Shown piece by piece: positions 36,214 to 46,066 of a DNA stretch of 64,000 nucleotides. Each line of letters opens with the position of its first letter. Within the stretch, counting starts at the first letter, position 1. The notes beneath the pieces are model-generated. The model made no database searches, had not been told where the DNA came from, and saw only the letters and a program-made list of their open reading frames with translations. A program made the position numbers and the translations under genes. The stretch is from Bacteroidales bacterium (GTDB lineage: Bacteria > Bacteroidota > Bacteroidia > Bacteroidales > P3): positions 62,001 through 126,000 of the forward strand of contig JAFTFL010000018.1 in assembly GCA_017449525.1 (NCBI GenBank), written 5' to 3'.

Positions 36214-39057
36214 TTAATCGGAGTGGCGCGAAGCCTCGAGTTCGAGCCGCAGGAAACGACCAGTGTGGTTGTCCTCCTCGGCAGCCAACGCCTCGGGAGT
36301 GCCCTCGAAGACGATTTGACCACCGGCACGTCCGCCTTCGGGGCCCATGTCGATAATCCAGTCGGCCGTCTTGATGACATCCATGTTGTGCTCGATGATG
36401 AGTACACTGTTGCCACGGTCGACGAGCTTCTGTATCACTTCGAGCAGCACTCGGATGTCCTCGAAGTGGAGCCCTGTCGTTGGCTCGTCCATGATGTAGA
36501 GTGTGCGACCGGTGTCGGTGCGCGACAACTCGGCCGCCAGCTTGATGCGCTGCGCCTCGCCTCCACTGAGGGTGGTGGAGGGCTGTCCCAGGGTGAGGTA
36601 GCCGAGGCCGACGTCCTGGACAGCCTGCAGCTTGCGAGCCAACTTGGGCAGGTTGGCGAAAAAGGAGACCGCCTCGCTGACCGTCATGTCGAGCACGTCA
36701 GCGATGGACTTGCCCTTGTAGCGGATTTCGAGCGTCTCACGATTGTAGCGTTTGCCTCCGCACACTTCGCAAGTAACGTAGACGTCGGGCAGGAAGTTCA
36801 TTTCGATAGTGCGAACGCCAGCCCCCTTGCAGTTCTCGCAGCGACCCCCGCTCACATTGAAGGAGAAGCGGCCAGGCTTGTAGCCACGCATGCGCGCACT
36901 GGGCAGTTGGGCGAAGAGTGCCCGTATCTCATCGAAGATGCCGACGTAGGTAGCGGGGTTGCTGCGCGGCGATCGGCCTATGGGAGTCTGGTCTATCTCG
37001 ATGACTTTATCAATATGTTCGAGGCCATGCACAGCGACGTAGGGCAGCGGACGCTTCTGCGCGCGGTAGAGATGCGCATTGAGGATGGGGTGAAGCGTTT
37101 CGTTGATGAGGGTGGACTTGCCGCTTCCGCTCACTCCGGTAACACAGACGAGGAGCCCCAGCGGCAGGCGCAGCGTAACGTTGCGCAAGTTGTTGCCGGT
37201 AGCTCCCTCGAGGATGAGGAGCGGACGGCCTTCGGCCGAGCGGCGAGGCGGTACGGCAATGTCGCACACGCGGTTGAGGTAGTCGCACGTCAGACTGCGC
37301 TGGCGGCGAAACTCCTGCTGCGACCCGCAGGCCACGACCTTGCCACCGTGGATGCCAGCACCAGGGCCGACATCGACCACGTAGTCGGCTGCCGCTATCA
37401 TGTCGCGGTCGTGCTCCACAACTATCACAGTGTTGCCGATGTCGCGCAGTTCTTTGAGGGCGGCAATGAGCTGCTGGTTGTCGCGCTGGTGCAGCCCGAT
37501 GGAGGGCTCGTCGAGGATGTAGAGCACGTTGACAAGCCGCGTGCCTATCTGGGTGGCCAGTCGGATACGTTGTGCCTCCCCCCCACTGAGGCTCTTGGTA
37601 GCCCGATTGAGGGAGAGGTAGCCGATGCCGACGTCGAGCATGAATTTGGTACGCTTCTCTATCTCGCGCACTATCTCGTGAGCCAGGATGCGCTTGGCCT
37701 CGGGCAGTCGCTCCTCGAGACCGACGACCCAGTGGTAGAACTCGTCGAGGTTCATGTCGGTAAGCTCGCCGATGTGCTTGCCATCGACCCGGAAGCAGAG
37801 CGACTCGGGGCGAAGGCGATGACCGTGGCAGTCGGGGCAGGTCTTGGTGTTCATGAAAGAGGCGGCCCACTTGCGGAGGGCGGCCGAACTGTCATCGGAG
37901 GCCATCTGCTGGATGTAGTTGACCACGCCGGGGAAAGCACCGCGCAGCGAGGTACCTGCATCGCTGTAGATGCCGGAGAAGTCGCTCGTGCCGTAGAGTA
38001 TAGCACTGGTAGCCTGCTCGGAGAGTGTGTTGAAGGGGTCGTCGAGCGAGAAGCCGAGGCGCGTGGCCAGTCCTTCGAGCAGGCGATAGATGTAGTTGGT
38101 GGGCGAGTATTTGCCAAGCACCTCGAGGGCACCGTCGCGGATGCTGAGCTCGGGATGCGGAATGAGGAGCGAGAGGTCGAGCTCGGCCACCTCGCCCAGC
38201 CCGTTGCACCGCTCGCAGGCTCCGTAAGGGGAGTTGAACGAGAAGGTGTTCGGCTCGGGGTCGGGATACGAAAGGCCGGTGTCCGGATCCATAAGCATCT
38301 TGCTGAAATAGCGAACGGACTGGTCGGCCGATTTGAGCACCATCAGCACGCCTTTGCCTTGCTTGAAGGCCAGCTTGACTGCTTCGCCGAGCCGCTTGGC
38401 GTTGGCCTCGTTGATGCGCAGCCTGTCGACCACAAGCTCGATGTCATGGGTTTTGTAGCGGTCGACCTGCATCTTGTAGGTAATTTCTCTTAACTCGCCG
38501 TCGACACGCACCCGCAGAAACCCGCGCTTGGCCAACTGTTCGAAGAGTTCGCGATAATGGCCTTTGCGCCGCTTGACAAGGGGGGCGAGCACCATGACGT
38601 CGGCTCCATCGTAGTCCTGCCTGATGTAGGAGATGATTTGCGCCTCGCTATGTTTTACCATGGGCTTGCCCGTGGTGAGCGATACCGCATCGGCCACGCG
38701 CGCAAAGAGCAGGCGAACGAAGTCGTAAATCTCGGTAACGGTGCCAACCGTAGAACGGGGGTTCTTGTTGGTAGTCTTCTGCTCAATGGAGATGACCGGA
38801 CTGAGGCCGAGGATACGGTCCACGTCGGGGCGCTCCATGTTGCCGACAAAGTGGCGCGCATAAGCAGAGAAGGTCTCCATGTAGCGTCGTTGTCCCTCGG
38901 CATAGATGGTGTCAAAAGCCAGCGATGATTTACCACTGCCACTAAGGCCAGTGAAGACTATGAGGCGACGACGCGGTAGCTCGAGGTCGATATTTTGCAG
39001 GTTGTGTTCGCGGGCACCGAGCACAATGAGCGACGATTCGGGAGTGTGTTTTGCCAT
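36214..39057 (-). CDS. uvrA: UvrABC excinuclease subunit A
   Basis: A 947-residue DNA-damage recognition ATPase, of normal length. First ATPase module: Walker [21 protein letters not shown]. The insertion domain has zinc-binding pairs CERC and CPDC. First signature [16 protein letters not shown] and Walker [15 protein letters not shown]. Second module: [17 protein letters not shown], zinc finger CENCKGAG...CEVCGG, signature [17 protein letters not shown] and [14 protein letters not shown]. It starts nucleotide excision repair with UvrB. Located 62 bp after the lytic transglycosylase gene. Confidence 0.97.
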   Translation of the reverse strand: MAKHTPESSLIVLGAREHNLQNIDLELPRRRLIVFTGLSGSGKSSLAFDTIYAEGQRRYMETFSAYARHFVGNMERPDVDRILGLSPVISIEQKTTNKNPRSTVGTVTEIYDFVRLLFARVADAVSLTTGKPMVKHSEAQIISYIRQDYDGADVMVLAPLVKRRKGHYRELFEQLAKRGFLRVRVDGELREITYKMQVDRYKTHDIELVVDRLRINEANAKRLGEAVKLAFKQGKGVLMVLKSADQSVRYFSKMLMDPDTGLSYPDPEPNTFSFNSPYGACERCNGLGEVAELDLSLLIPHPELSIRDGALEVLGKYSPTNYIYRLLEGLATRLGFSLDDPFNTLSEQATSAILYGTSDFSGIYSDAGTSLRGAFPGVVNYIQQMASDDSSAALRKWAASFMNTKTCPDCHGHRLRPESLCFRVDGKHIGELTDMNLDEFYHWVVGLEERLPEAKRILAHEIVREIEKRTKFMLDVGIGYLSLNRATKSLSGGEAQRIRLATQIGTRLVNVLYILDEPSIGLHQRDNQQLIAALKELRDIGNTVIVVEHDRDMIAAADYVVDVGPGAGIHGGKVVACGSQQEFRRQRSLTCDYLNRVCDIAVPPRRSAEGRPLLILEGATGNNLRNVTLRLPLGLLVCVTGVSGSGKSTLINETLHPILNAHLYRAQKRPLPYVAVHGLEHIDKVIEIDQTPIGRSPRSNPATYVGIFDEIRALFAQLPSARMRGYKPGRFSFNVSGGRCENCKGAGVRTIEMNFLPDVYVTCEVCGGKRYNRETLEIRYKGKSIADVLDMTVSEAVSFFANLPKLARKLQAVQDVGLGYLTLGQPSTTLSGGEAQRIKLAAELSRTDTGRTLYIMDEPTTGLHFEDIRVLLEVIQKLVDRGNSVLIIEHNMDVIKTADWIIDMGPEGGRAGGQIVFEGTPEALAAEEDNHTGRFLRLELEASRHSD

Positions 39058-39119
39058 GGGCAGAAGTGATGTTGCGTAGATGGGTGGAGTGAAGATGAGA
39101 TGGATGGAGCAGAACGGGG

Positions 39120-40094
39120 TTAGAGATGTTCCACAATGGCGGATCCTTGGTCGGGATGAAGCAGGCGCGAGAGCCCACCGTGGGAGGGTGCCGGCAGCGC
39201 CACCTTGTAGGTGCGGTTCTGCTTGTTGACGAGTTTGTCCGTTTGCAACCAGGGGTTGAGCTCGCGCAGCATTTTATAAGATGTACCGCGCGTACGCGCG
39301 AAATTATATAGGTCTACGTTCTGCCCGGTCAACTCCACTTCGGTGGTTGGCACAGGAGAGTAGAGGTCGCGCTGACGGAGATAAAAGCCGTAGTCCTTGG
39401 GGTGCTCCATGATGAGCTTGACGGCGAGGATGCGATAGACATAGCGTGTGGTCTCTCGGTTGAGGTACGTGTGGTAGTAGGACGTAGCGTTTTGACGCGT
39501 CATGCGTGAGGAGAGACCAGCTTCGCCGCAGTTATAGGCAGCGGCCGCCGCTGTCCAACTGCCAAAACGCGCATGGAGACTCTTCAAGTAGCGGCAGGCC
39601 GCCTCGGTAGAGGCCGTGATGTCGTTGCGCATGTCCACCTCGTCGGTTATCTCAAGGCCGTAACGCTGGCCAGTGGCCTTGATGAACTGCCAAAAGCCTT
39701 GCGCCTTGGCTGGCGAAGTAGCATTGGTAAGGCCACTCTCGATGACGCAGAGGAAGCGGAAGTCGGCTGGCACACCGTTGCGCTTCAGTATCGGTTCGAT
39801 TATGGGGAAGTATCTCCCAGCGCGTTTCATGCATTGCAGCATGTTGGACTGCCAGTACATGTTGACCATCAGTTCGCGTTCCAGTGCTTCGCGCACATAA
39901 AACACATCGGTCGGGACGCTTTCGCCGCAGAAGTCGATGCTGTCGGGCAGCACAGGTGCATAGACGCGGTAGTCCGACTGCAGGGCTTTACGATAAGTGT
40001 CGTTGGAGTCTTCCTTGTGGGTAGCGAACACGAATATCTGGCCCACCACGGCTATGGAAGCAAGGACGATGGCGGCGATGCTGAGCTTTTTCAT
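39120..40094 (-). CDS. Lytic transglycosylase (SLT domain plus LysM)
   Basis: About 324 residues from MKKLSIAAIV at 40094; the longer frame to 40169 adds an implausible N-terminus. A signal anchor (LSIAAIVLASIAVVGQIFVF) precedes the Slt/MltD-type domain: the catalytic Glu lies in CVIESGLTNAT, followed by GFWQFIKATGQRYGL and AAAAYNCGEAG. A C-terminal LysM-like module (TGQNVDLYNFARTRGTSYKMLRELNPWL) should bind peptidoglycan. It cleaves the MurNAc-GlcNAc link to form 1,6-anhydroMurNAc ends during wall turnover. Between coaBC and uvrA on the same strand. Confidence 0.87.
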   Translation of the reverse strand: MKKLSIAAIVLASIAVVGQIFVFATHKEDSNDTYRKALQSDYRVYAPVLPDSIDFCGESVPTDVFYVREALERELMVNMYWQSNMLQCMKRAGRYFPIIEPILKRNGVPADFRFLCVIESGLTNATSPAKAQGFWQFIKATGQRYGLEITDEVDMRNDITASTEAACRYLKSLHARFGSWTAAAAAYNCGEAGLSSRMTRQNATSYYHTYLNRETTRYVYRILAVKLIMEHPKDYGFYLRQRDLYSPVPTTEVELTGQNVDLYNFARTRGTSYKMLRELNPWLQTDKLVNKQNRTYKVALPAPSHGGLSRLLHPDQGSAIVEHL

Positions 40095-40189
40095 GGATGT
40101 GGGAGTTGGATGTGGTAGTGGGAATTGAAGATTGTGGACCTGCCGCCTGCAGTGCCACCAGCACCGCACCCTGCTGCAGGCGTACCAGG

Positions 40190-41509
40190 CTACGGCTCTG
40201 CCACGGGTGATGCACCTGCCTCGGAAGTGGGGTGATCAAGGCCCGGATCGCATGCTGTCCCCATGTCGGAGGGTGGATTGTCAAGGGCATTCAACCGAGC
40301 GATGAGGTGCTGCACGATGTCTTCTGCAACCTCGGTTTTGCTTTTCAGATGGCCTTCGACTATGGTGCCGTCGGCATCGAGGATGGTAACCCTGTTGGTG
40401 TCGTGTCCAAAGCCTGCGCCCACGTCGCGCAACGAGTTGAGACAAATGAAGTCAAGCCCTTTGCATTGAAGCTTACGCGCTGCAAATTCAAGCTCGTTGT
40501 GCGTCTCCAAAGCGAAGCCTACCAGTAGTTGATTGGGACGTTTGCGCTTGCCCAAGGAGGCCAAGATGTCGGGGGTTTGCACCATGCGCAGTTGCATGTC
40601 GGCCTCGGGCGACTGCTTCTTAATCTTCACCGGACTACAACTTTCGGGGCGGAAGTCAGCAACAGCGGCCGTCAACACGGCGGCGTCGCAGGTATCGAAT
40701 CTACGGAGGCAAGCCTCATACATTTCTTCAGCCGACTCCACGTCGGTGCGCACCACCGAAGGGTGGGTGCAACACAGCGATATAGGGCCTGCTACCAATT
40801 CGACCGCAGCCCCGTGCATAGCCAACGCTTCCGCGAGGGCTATGCCCATCTTGCCTGTGGAATAATTGCTGACGTAGCGCACCGCGTCAATTCGTTCCCG
40901 TGTGGGGCCAGCCGTAAGCAGTACACGACGTCCAGCCAATTCGCTACCACCTGCCACCCTGCGCACTACGGCTTCCACTATGGTCTCGGGCGACGACATG
41001 CGCCCACTGCCAGTGGCACCGCACGCCAGTTCCCCATCGTCGGGGCCGACAACCTGCACACCAAAGTCGCGCAACGTTGCCATGTTGCGTTGCACCGGTG
41101 CCGAAAGCCACATTTCGCTGTTCATGGCTGGGCACAGTAGCAGTGGTTTACGTAGGGTTGCTAAGAGCAGCGTGGAGAGCGCATCGTCAGCGATGCCAGC
41201 CGCCAGCTTGCCGATAATATTGGCTGTAGCGGGCGCTACCACCACCGCGTCTGCCCAGTCTTTGAGGGCGATGTGTTCGGTGGCGTATTCATTGGTGCGC
41301 TCAAACAGGTCGCAGTAGAGTCGGCGATGCGACACCGTCTCCAATGCGAGGGGGGGTACGAATTGCAAGGCATGCGCTGTTGCAACGCACTGCACCTGGG
41401 CTCCAAGTGCAGTGAGTTGTCGTACTATGAGTGGGGCTTTGTAGGCAGCTATACCACCCGTAATGCCCAACACGATGTGCTTTCCAGCCAACCTCGCCGA
41501 GGCAGCCAT
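40190..41509 (-). CDS. coaBC: Bifunctional phosphopantothenoylcysteine decarboxylase / synthetase
   Basis: A 439-residue two-domain enzyme. The N-terminal CoaC flavoprotein has GITGGIAAYK, the active-site His in the KDWADAVVVAPATANIIGK neighbourhood and PAMNSEMW. The C-terminal CoaB synthetase begins at LLTAGPTRERID with VSNYSTGKMG, and KIKKQSPEADMQL is the CTP/4'-phosphopantothenate loop. It carries out two consecutive steps of coenzyme A synthesis. The last 35 residues (DNPPSDMGTACDPGLDHP onward) form an unusual Pro/Asp-rich tail. Its ATG overlaps the rpoZ stop as TGATG. Confidence 0.94.
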   Translation of the reverse strand: MAASARLAGKHIVLGITGGIAAYKAPLIVRQLTALGAQVQCVATAHALQFVPPLALETVSHRRLYCDLFERTNEYATEHIALKDWADAVVVAPATANIIGKLAAGIADDALSTLLLATLRKPLLLCPAMNSEMWLSAPVQRNMATLRDFGVQVVGPDDGELACGATGSGRMSSPETIVEAVVRRVAGGSELAGRRVLLTAGPTRERIDAVRYVSNYSTGKMGIALAEALAMHGAAVELVAGPISLCCTHPSVVRTDVESAEEMYEACLRRFDTCDAAVLTAAVADFRPESCSPVKIKKQSPEADMQLRMVQTPDILASLGKRKRPNQLLVGFALETHNELEFAARKLQCKGLDFICLNSLRDVGAGFGHDTNRVTILDADGTIVEGHLKSKTEVAEDIVQHLIARLNALDNPPSDMGTACDPGLDHPTSEAGASPVAEP

Positions 41510-41892
41510 CAGTTCATCTCCTTCTTGGCGAGGGCTTCGTTCTCTTCGGCCTCCAACTTGCGCATGTTGGCGTCGTCCTTGGCCGGATTGCGGTAGTACA
41601 TGTCGCCGTCAAGGTATTCCTCCGTTGCCTCCAACGTTGGCTTGGGCATAAGCTCGAAGTGTCGCACTATTTCTATTTGTTCACGATTCTCAAACATCTC
41701 CTCCATCGTGTCGATATTCGAAGAGAATTCGTCAATCTTCTTATGGAGTTCTTTCTTCTCCTCGATGGATATCTGGTTAGCACGCTTGGAGAGCATGGCC
41801 ACAGTCTCGTAGATATTCTCGGTTCCTTGGCTGAGGTCGTAGATGTTGCGTGTAACGGTGGTGTCTGGAGTGTGTTTCTTCTTAATGGTCAT
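41509..41892 (-). CDS. rpoZ: RNA polymerase omega/Rpb6-like subunit (Bacteroidota type)
   Basis: A 127-residue protein with the Rpb6/omega fold signature of Bacteroidota: RNIYDLSQGTENIYETVAMLSKRANQI, followed by a long charged helix. Omega binds the beta' C-terminus and helps RNA polymerase assembly. The C-terminal 50 residues (EEYLDGDMYYRNPAKDD onward) are the acidic extension typical of this phylum. The bamD-rpoZ-coaBC order is conserved in Bacteroidales. It overlaps coaBC by one base and lies 21 bp after bamD. Confidence 0.85.
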   Translation of the reverse strand: MTIKKKHTPDTTVTRNIYDLSQGTENIYETVAMLSKRANQISIEEKKELHKKIDEFSSNIDTMEEMFENREQIEIVRHFELMPKPTLEATEEYLDGDMYYRNPAKDDANMRKLEAEENEALAKKEMN

Positions 41893-41913
41893 CGTACTAC
41901 TGAAAGTTATTGT

Positions 41914-42795
41914 TTACTGTTTGGTATTCGATTCTATTTCGGCCATGCGGGCACGGCTTTGTGTATAGATATTCTGTGCGCTGCTCATGTGCTGTGACTC
42001 GCGGAATGAGGCGGCGAACTTGTCAAAATCGTCGACCGTGGTCTGCAGGCGTTCCTGCACTTTGTCCTCACGGCTGTTGATAGCATAGCGGTAGTCCGCC
42101 AGTATGAGGTAGTACATGGCGTCCTCGCGCTGCTTACATTCTGGGTACTTGTTGATGAAATTGCGCAGATCCACCTGGGCTGCATGGTAGGCCTCGGTGG
42201 TGTAGTAGCCTACGGCAATGTTGTAGTCCTTCTCGACGAGGATGTCGCGCATCTCATCAAGGTAGCCGTTTACTTCGGGCACATGGGTGCTGCGTGGAAA
42301 ACGCTCGACGAAGCGTTCAAACTCGGTAATAGTCTCTCGGGTGAGGGTCTGGTCGAGCGACGACACAGGAATGTCGCGGTACTTGCAGTAGGCCGCCTGG
42401 AATGCGGCCTCTTCAGCATGTTCGCTATATGGGTAGCGTCGAGCGAAGTTGCTGTACTGGTAAGCGGCCGAATAGTAATCCTTCATCTTGTGAAGGCTTT
42501 GGGCGTAGAGCCACATGATGTCCTCCGACTGCTGCTGGTTCCGCACGTGTAGCTGCAGGTTTTCCAACAGCTGGCTGGCTTTAGAGTAACTACCGTCGTG
42601 GTAATATTGCTGGGCTGCTTTGTATTTGGCCTCATAGTCGGTGCTCTTCATCAGTTTGTCAAAGCTGAGGCAACTTGTGGTCAGCATGGCCATACACACC
42701 ACGACAGCCCACAGGCCGATGTGCTGCTTCGTTGCGGATGAAGATGCGACGGGGTGCTGCTGCACCACCGCAGTCTTTTTTCTGCTGTTATCCAT
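41914..42795 (-). CDS. bamD: Outer-membrane assembly lipoprotein BamD (YfiO)
   Basis: A 293-residue lipoprotein. A long N-region with a transmembrane stretch (LWAVVVCMAMLTTSC) ends in a lipobox with the lipidated Cys near residue 42. The rest is TPR-like helical repeats: YKAAQQYYHDGSYSKASQLLENLQ, YYSAAYQYSNFARRYPYSEHAEEAAFQAAYC, ITEFERFVERFPRSTHVPEVNGYLDEMR. BamD joins BamA to insert beta-barrel proteins into the outer membrane. A weak -7-like AAACTTTG lies about 50 nt upstream, but it may simply be cotranscribed with the genes before it. Confidence 0.92.
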   Translation of the reverse strand: MDNSRKKTAVVQQHPVASSSATKQHIGLWAVVVCMAMLTTSCLSFDKLMKSTDYEAKYKAAQQYYHDGSYSKASQLLENLQLHVRNQQQSEDIMWLYAQSLHKMKDYYSAAYQYSNFARRYPYSEHAEEAAFQAAYCKYRDIPVSSLDQTLTRETITEFERFVERFPRSTHVPEVNGYLDEMRDILVEKDYNIAVGYYTTEAYHAAQVDLRNFINKYPECKQREDAMYYLILADYRYAINSREDKVQERLQTTVDDFDKFAASFRESQHMSSAQNIYTQSRARMAEIESNTKQ

Positions 42796-42904
42796 AGTAT
42801 TAGTACGCGTAACGCGACGACTGCTTATTTATTGCAGTATGTTGCAAAGTTTTCCTCTCCACGCCTTGCCCGAGCGAACGGCTGCGTCCGCACCCCTGTC
42901 CTAC

Positions 42905-43813
42905 TTACTGGCGCACGCTGAGCGCCAATCGCAGTCCCATCTCATCGGCTTCGTAGCTGCCATACTGGTACTGACGGGCACTGACGCGCTGATAGAAAGC
43001 CGGACGGTTGTAGCCTCCGCCGCGCACCACGTGCCATGCATGATTGGGCGTAGCGGGCTGCGCAGGCCCCTGCGGATTACTCTGTGGCGATGAGGGGTAA
43101 ACGGCATACCAGTCGGTGCACCACTCTGCCACGTTGCCCGACATGTCATATATACCCAACACGTTGGGCAGCAGATGCCCAACCGGATGCGGCATTCCCT
43201 CGCTGTTGCCCTGGTGCCAAGCCACGGAGTCCACATCATCGTGGCCGCTATAGCTGTGGTGGGCCGCTATGCCAGGCTGTCCGCCACGGGCGGCGTACTC
43301 CCACTCGGCCTCAGTGGGCATGCGAAAGGCAAAACCAGTGGCAGCGCGCAGCGAGTCGAGGAAACGCTCAGCGGTGGTGTAGCTAATGTTTTGGGCAGGG
43401 AAGGTCAGGTTGACATCGTGCGACGGGTTTAGCCCATAGACGGCGAGCATCAACGCTTGCGAAACCTCTAATTCTCCCAACAGGAAACCGTCAAGGCGCA
43501 CGAAGTGGGTGGGCATTTCCGCCACAGGGTCGGCATTGACGTCGTAGTTGGCATCGGCCTCATCCGTTGAGGCACCCATGCGGAATGTGCCGCCTTCCAC
43601 ATACTTCATGTAGAAGCGAATACCCTCGGCCTCAAACACGGTGTCGTGCGCAGGGCCTGCCTTGTAGTTGACGGTGTGTGGGCCTACGGCAGGGGGAGTC
43701 TGCGGCTTGGTGTTCGGTTCCTCACCATTGCAGGCCACAAGCACCACAACTCCAACCCACAACAAGCAACTGATCAGCAACCGCGCTGCACCTACCATGC
43801 TCTTTTCTACCAT
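42905..43813 (-). CDS. Formylglycine-generating enzyme-like (SUMF1) lipoprotein
   Basis: A 302-residue lipoprotein (lipobox LVAC, Cys near residue 28) carrying one FGE-sulfatase/SUMF1 domain: GGTFRMGASTDEADAN, PTHFVRLDGFLLGELEVSQALM, FRMPTEAEWEYAARGG, VWHQGNSEGMPHPVGHLLPN-like block, YDMSGNVAEWCTDWY and HVVRGGGYN. Its cysteines do not show the paired catalytic cysteines of true FGE, so enzymatic activity is doubtful. GldJ/GldK of the T9SS share this fold but are longer and lie with porL/M/N, which are absent here. A start at 43798 is possible. Confidence 0.78.
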   Translation of the reverse strand: MVEKSMVGAARLLISCLLWVGVVVLVACNGEEPNTKPQTPPAVGPHTVNYKAGPAHDTVFEAEGIRFYMKYVEGGTFRMGASTDEADANYDVNADPVAEMPTHFVRLDGFLLGELEVSQALMLAVYGLNPSHDVNLTFPAQNISYTTAERFLDSLRAATGFAFRMPTEAEWEYAARGGQPGIAAHHSYSGHDDVDSVAWHQGNSEGMPHPVGHLLPNVLGIYDMSGNVAEWCTDWYAVYPSSPQSNPQGPAQPATPNHAWHVVRGGGYNRPAFYQRVSARQYQYGSYEADEMGLRLALSVRQ

Positions 43814-43824
43814 GACCCCGCACT

Positions 43825-44013
43825 TTATTCGTCAACGGGCATTACCAGCCAGCAGATGAGGTAGGCCAACACGCCTCCTCCGACCACAAAGGCCAATAAG
43901 AGGAAAATGATGCGCACCAGTGTTGCATCAATATTGAAATAGCGTGCCAAGCCAGCGCACACGCCGGCCACTTTCTTGTCGCGAGCAGAACGGGACAAAC
44001 GTTTCGGTTCCAT
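43825..44013 (-). CDS. PspC domain small membrane protein
   Basis: A 62-residue protein comprising one PspC domain: RSARDKKVAGVCAGLARYFNIDATLVRIIFLLLAF then a Gly-rich turn and a second hydrophobic helix ending CWLVMPVDE. PspC proteins sense or respond to inner-membrane stress; stand-alone copies this short are common in Bacteroidota. No PspA or PspB is nearby. It lies 37 bp after glmM. Confidence 0.9.
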   Translation of the reverse strand: MEPKRLSRSARDKKVAGVCAGLARYFNIDATLVRIIFLLLAFVVGGGVLAYLICWLVMPVDE

Positions 44014-44050
44014 AGGGATAATTGTTTATATGTTGTCGTTACAAAAGTTT

Positions 44051-45439
44051 CTACATCAACGAGCGGATGTCGTCCATGATACGGCCAGCCAACTCCTCGG
44101 CAGCGGTTTCGCTGTGTGCCTCGCTGTAGATGCGAATGATGGGCTCGGTGTTGCTCTTCCTAAGGTGTACCCAAGAGTCGGCAAAGTCTATCTTCACCCC
44201 ATCGATGGTCGTAATCTGTTCGTGCTGGTAGCGTTCGGCCATGGCCACCAGCAGCGCGTCCACATCCATGTCGGGACGCAGGTCAATGCGGTTTTTGCTG
44301 ATGACGTAGTCGGGATAGCTACTACGCAATGCGCTGGCCGAGCATTGGCGGTGAGCCAAATGCGACAAGAACAGAGCCACTCCTACCAGGGCGTCGCGGC
44401 CGTAATGCAGTTCGGGATAGATGACACCCCCGTTGCCCTCGCCACCTATGATGGCCTGCGTTTCCTTCATCTTGGCCACCACGTTGACCTCGCCCACCGC
44501 TGCAGCAGCATAGGAGCGTCCGTAGCGCGACGTGGTGATGTCGCGCAGAGCGCGCGACGAAGAGAGGTTCGACACCGTATTGCCAGGCGTGTGGCTCAAC
44601 ACATAGTCGGCCACGGCCACCAGCGTATATTCCTCGCCGAACATGGTGCCATCCTCGCACACCAAAGCCAATCGGTCCACATCGGGGTCTACCACCACGC
44701 CGAGGTCGCAGTGCTGCTCGGCCACAGTGCGGGCTATGTCGCCCAGATTGGCTGGAATAGGCTCGGGGTTGTGGGCAAAGCGTCCTGTCGGCTCGCAGTT
44801 CAGCTCCACCACCTCTTTCACGCCCAATGCGCGCAGCAACCGCGGTATGGCCAAGCCGCCAGTGGAGTTGACGGCATCCACAGCCACGCGCAGCCCAGCC
44901 TTGCGAATGGCCTCGACATCCACAAGGGGCAAAGCCAGCACGCGCGCTATATGGCGGTCGATACTGTCGTCCTGCAGGGTGATGGAGCCCAGCTCGTCGA
45001 CCTCCGCATAGTCGAACTCGTCGGCCTCGGCAATGCGGAGCACCTCCTTGCCCTCAGCATCGTCAATAAACTCTCCTGCACTGCCCAACAACTTCAGCGC
45101 GTTCCAGTGCTTGGGATTATGCGAAGCAGTGATAATGATACCCCCGTCGGCGTGATTGTCAATCACGGCCATCTCGGTGGTGGGCGTCGTGGAGAGCCCA
45201 GTCTCTATCACGTCGACCCCCATGCCAACCAGCGTACCGACCACCAGTCGATCCACCATGTCGCCACTGAGGCGGGCGTCGCGCCCCACGACCAACGTCA
45301 GCTGGCGACGACCAGCTTTGCGCTGCAAAAAAGTGGCAAATGCCGAAGTGAATTTCACCACATCTACTGGGGTAAGACCCTGCGTCGGTGCACCGCCTAT
45401 GGTGCCACGTATACCAGAAATGGATTTAATGAGTGCCAT
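44051..45439 (-). CDS. glmM: Phosphoglucosamine mutase
   Basis: A 462-residue alpha-D-phosphohexomutase. The phosphoserine loop is ITASHNPKHWNALK with Ser106. The metal-binding loop is DPDVDRLAL, the sugar-binding loop GGEGNGGVIYP, and the C-terminal phosphate loop RKSNTEPIIRIYSEA. It converts glucosamine-6-P to glucosamine-1-P for UDP-GlcNAc synthesis, although sequence alone does not fully exclude phosphomannomutase/phosphoglucomutase specificity. It is the first gene of the minus-strand run, behind a clear promoter. Confidence 0.88.
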   Translation of the reverse strand: MALIKSISGIRGTIGGAPTQGLTPVDVVKFTSAFATFLQRKAGRRQLTLVVGRDARLSGDMVDRLVVGTLVGMGVDVIETGLSTTPTTEMAVIDNHADGGIIITASHNPKHWNALKLLGSAGEFIDDAEGKEVLRIAEADEFDYAEVDELGSITLQDDSIDRHIARVLALPLVDVEAIRKAGLRVAVDAVNSTGGLAIPRLLRALGVKEVVELNCEPTGRFAHNPEPIPANLGDIARTVAEQHCDLGVVVDPDVDRLALVCEDGTMFGEEYTLVAVADYVLSHTPGNTVSNLSSSRALRDITTSRYGRSYAAAAVGEVNVVAKMKETQAIIGGEGNGGVIYPELHYGRDALVGVALFLSHLAHRQCSASALRSSYPDYVISKNRIDLRPDMDVDALLVAMAERYQHEQITTIDGVKIDFADSWVHLRKSNTEPIIRIYSEAHSETAAEELAGRIMDDIRSLM

Positions 45440-45494
45440 GATTGCAATGTATCTTAAAGTATTATCGTGCTCAACCCGCAGTAGGGTTGGCCTG

Positions 45495-45502
45495 CAAAGT
45501 TA
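45495..45502 (-). promoter_or_regulatory. Promoter -7 box for the glmM gene run
   Basis: Minus-strand TAACTTTG followed by CA, with GCGAAAAAGTAG upstream. Leader of about 50 nt. Confidence 0.65.
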
Positions 45503-45564
45503 CTACTTTTTCGCCACACGCGTTGCGCGCACCCCGCGACACTCGCTGAGTGCGAAAAAAGATG

Positions 45565-45850
45565 TATCTTTGCATTGGCATTGCGCCCGTCGGCCACCAC
45601 CACGCCCCACCCCTGTCCTCCCACAAGCCGACACCCCATTTTCGACCTATTCGCAGCAGAGCACCGCCCCAAAGGGCGTACGACAGCCTGTATAGGTGCC
45701 GTACGACATCGGTGCCGCTGCGCAGCCCGTTTGCTATCCCCCACCCAGTTGAGGCCGACGCAAGCCGTACGGCATCAGACCCTACGCCGTACGCCCCGGC
45801 ACGCTCTGCCGTACGGCATCGACCACGCAGCCGTAGGGCATCTCCACCCC
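45565..45850 (+). repeat. Intergenic element C: promoter, C-rich tract, six GCCGTACGGC-type palindromes
   Basis: TATCTTTG at 45565-45572 after GCGAAAAAAGATG, then a C-rich stretch and six palindrome copies: GGCGTACGAC (45675), GCCGTACGAC (45698), GCCGTACGGCAT (45764), GCCGTACGCC (45786), GCCGTACGGCAT (45808), GCCGTAGGGCAT (45830). C-rich sequence continues to about 45900. This is the densest copy in the window. The kinase promoter follows, so the element looks like a separate unit from the kinase mRNA. Confidence 0.65.
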
Positions 45851-45937
45851 CATCCGCACAACCCCTTCCCCATCAACACTTGCCCCTCCTCACTACGGGC
45901 GAACAGCCACAGGGCACTACGATTGCGAAAAAAAACG

Positions 45938-45945
45938 TATATTTG
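45938..45945 (+). promoter_or_regulatory. Promoter -7 box for the kinase-kdsB-SPOR operon
   Basis: TATATTTG preceded by GCGAAAAAAAACG. Leader of about 110 nt. Confidence 0.65.
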
Positions 45946-46043
45946 CTTCTGCTTTACGAGTTCCCCTCCGCAAATATGTGACTTATAATCAACACAACAA
46001 CATGCGGCAAAGGGGAGCGCAGACGTGTAAAAACAGAGAGGAA

Positions 46044-46066
46044 ACACATAACATATAATAGGTATG
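46044..46066 (+). promoter_or_regulatory. AT-rich motif (CATATAATAGGTATG) touching the kinase start codon
   Basis: ACATATAATAGGT runs directly into the ATG at 46064. It is the inverted form of the motif seen upstream of other genes. Confidence 0.4.

Noticed and set aside
36223..38493. 756-codon open frame antisense to uvrA
   Set aside because: It lies wholly within the minus-strand uvrA gene, whose motifs are complete. The frame reflects high GC codon use and resembles no known protein.
43976..45457. 493-codon open frame antisense to glmM
   Set aside because: Fully overlaps glmM, which has every active-site loop.
45675..45841. Short palindromic clusters as a CRISPR array
   Set aside because: Units are 10-12 bp palindromes with irregular spacing, not 24-37-bp repeats with uniform spacers, and no cas genes are present.
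45550..45981. 143-codon frame across element C beginning MRKKMYLC
   Set aside because: Similar peptides (RKKAYLC, AKKLYFC) appear at elements B and E, but the similarity is only the promoter (GAAAAA...TATCTTTGC) read as codons; the rest is Pro/Arg-rich and not conserved.
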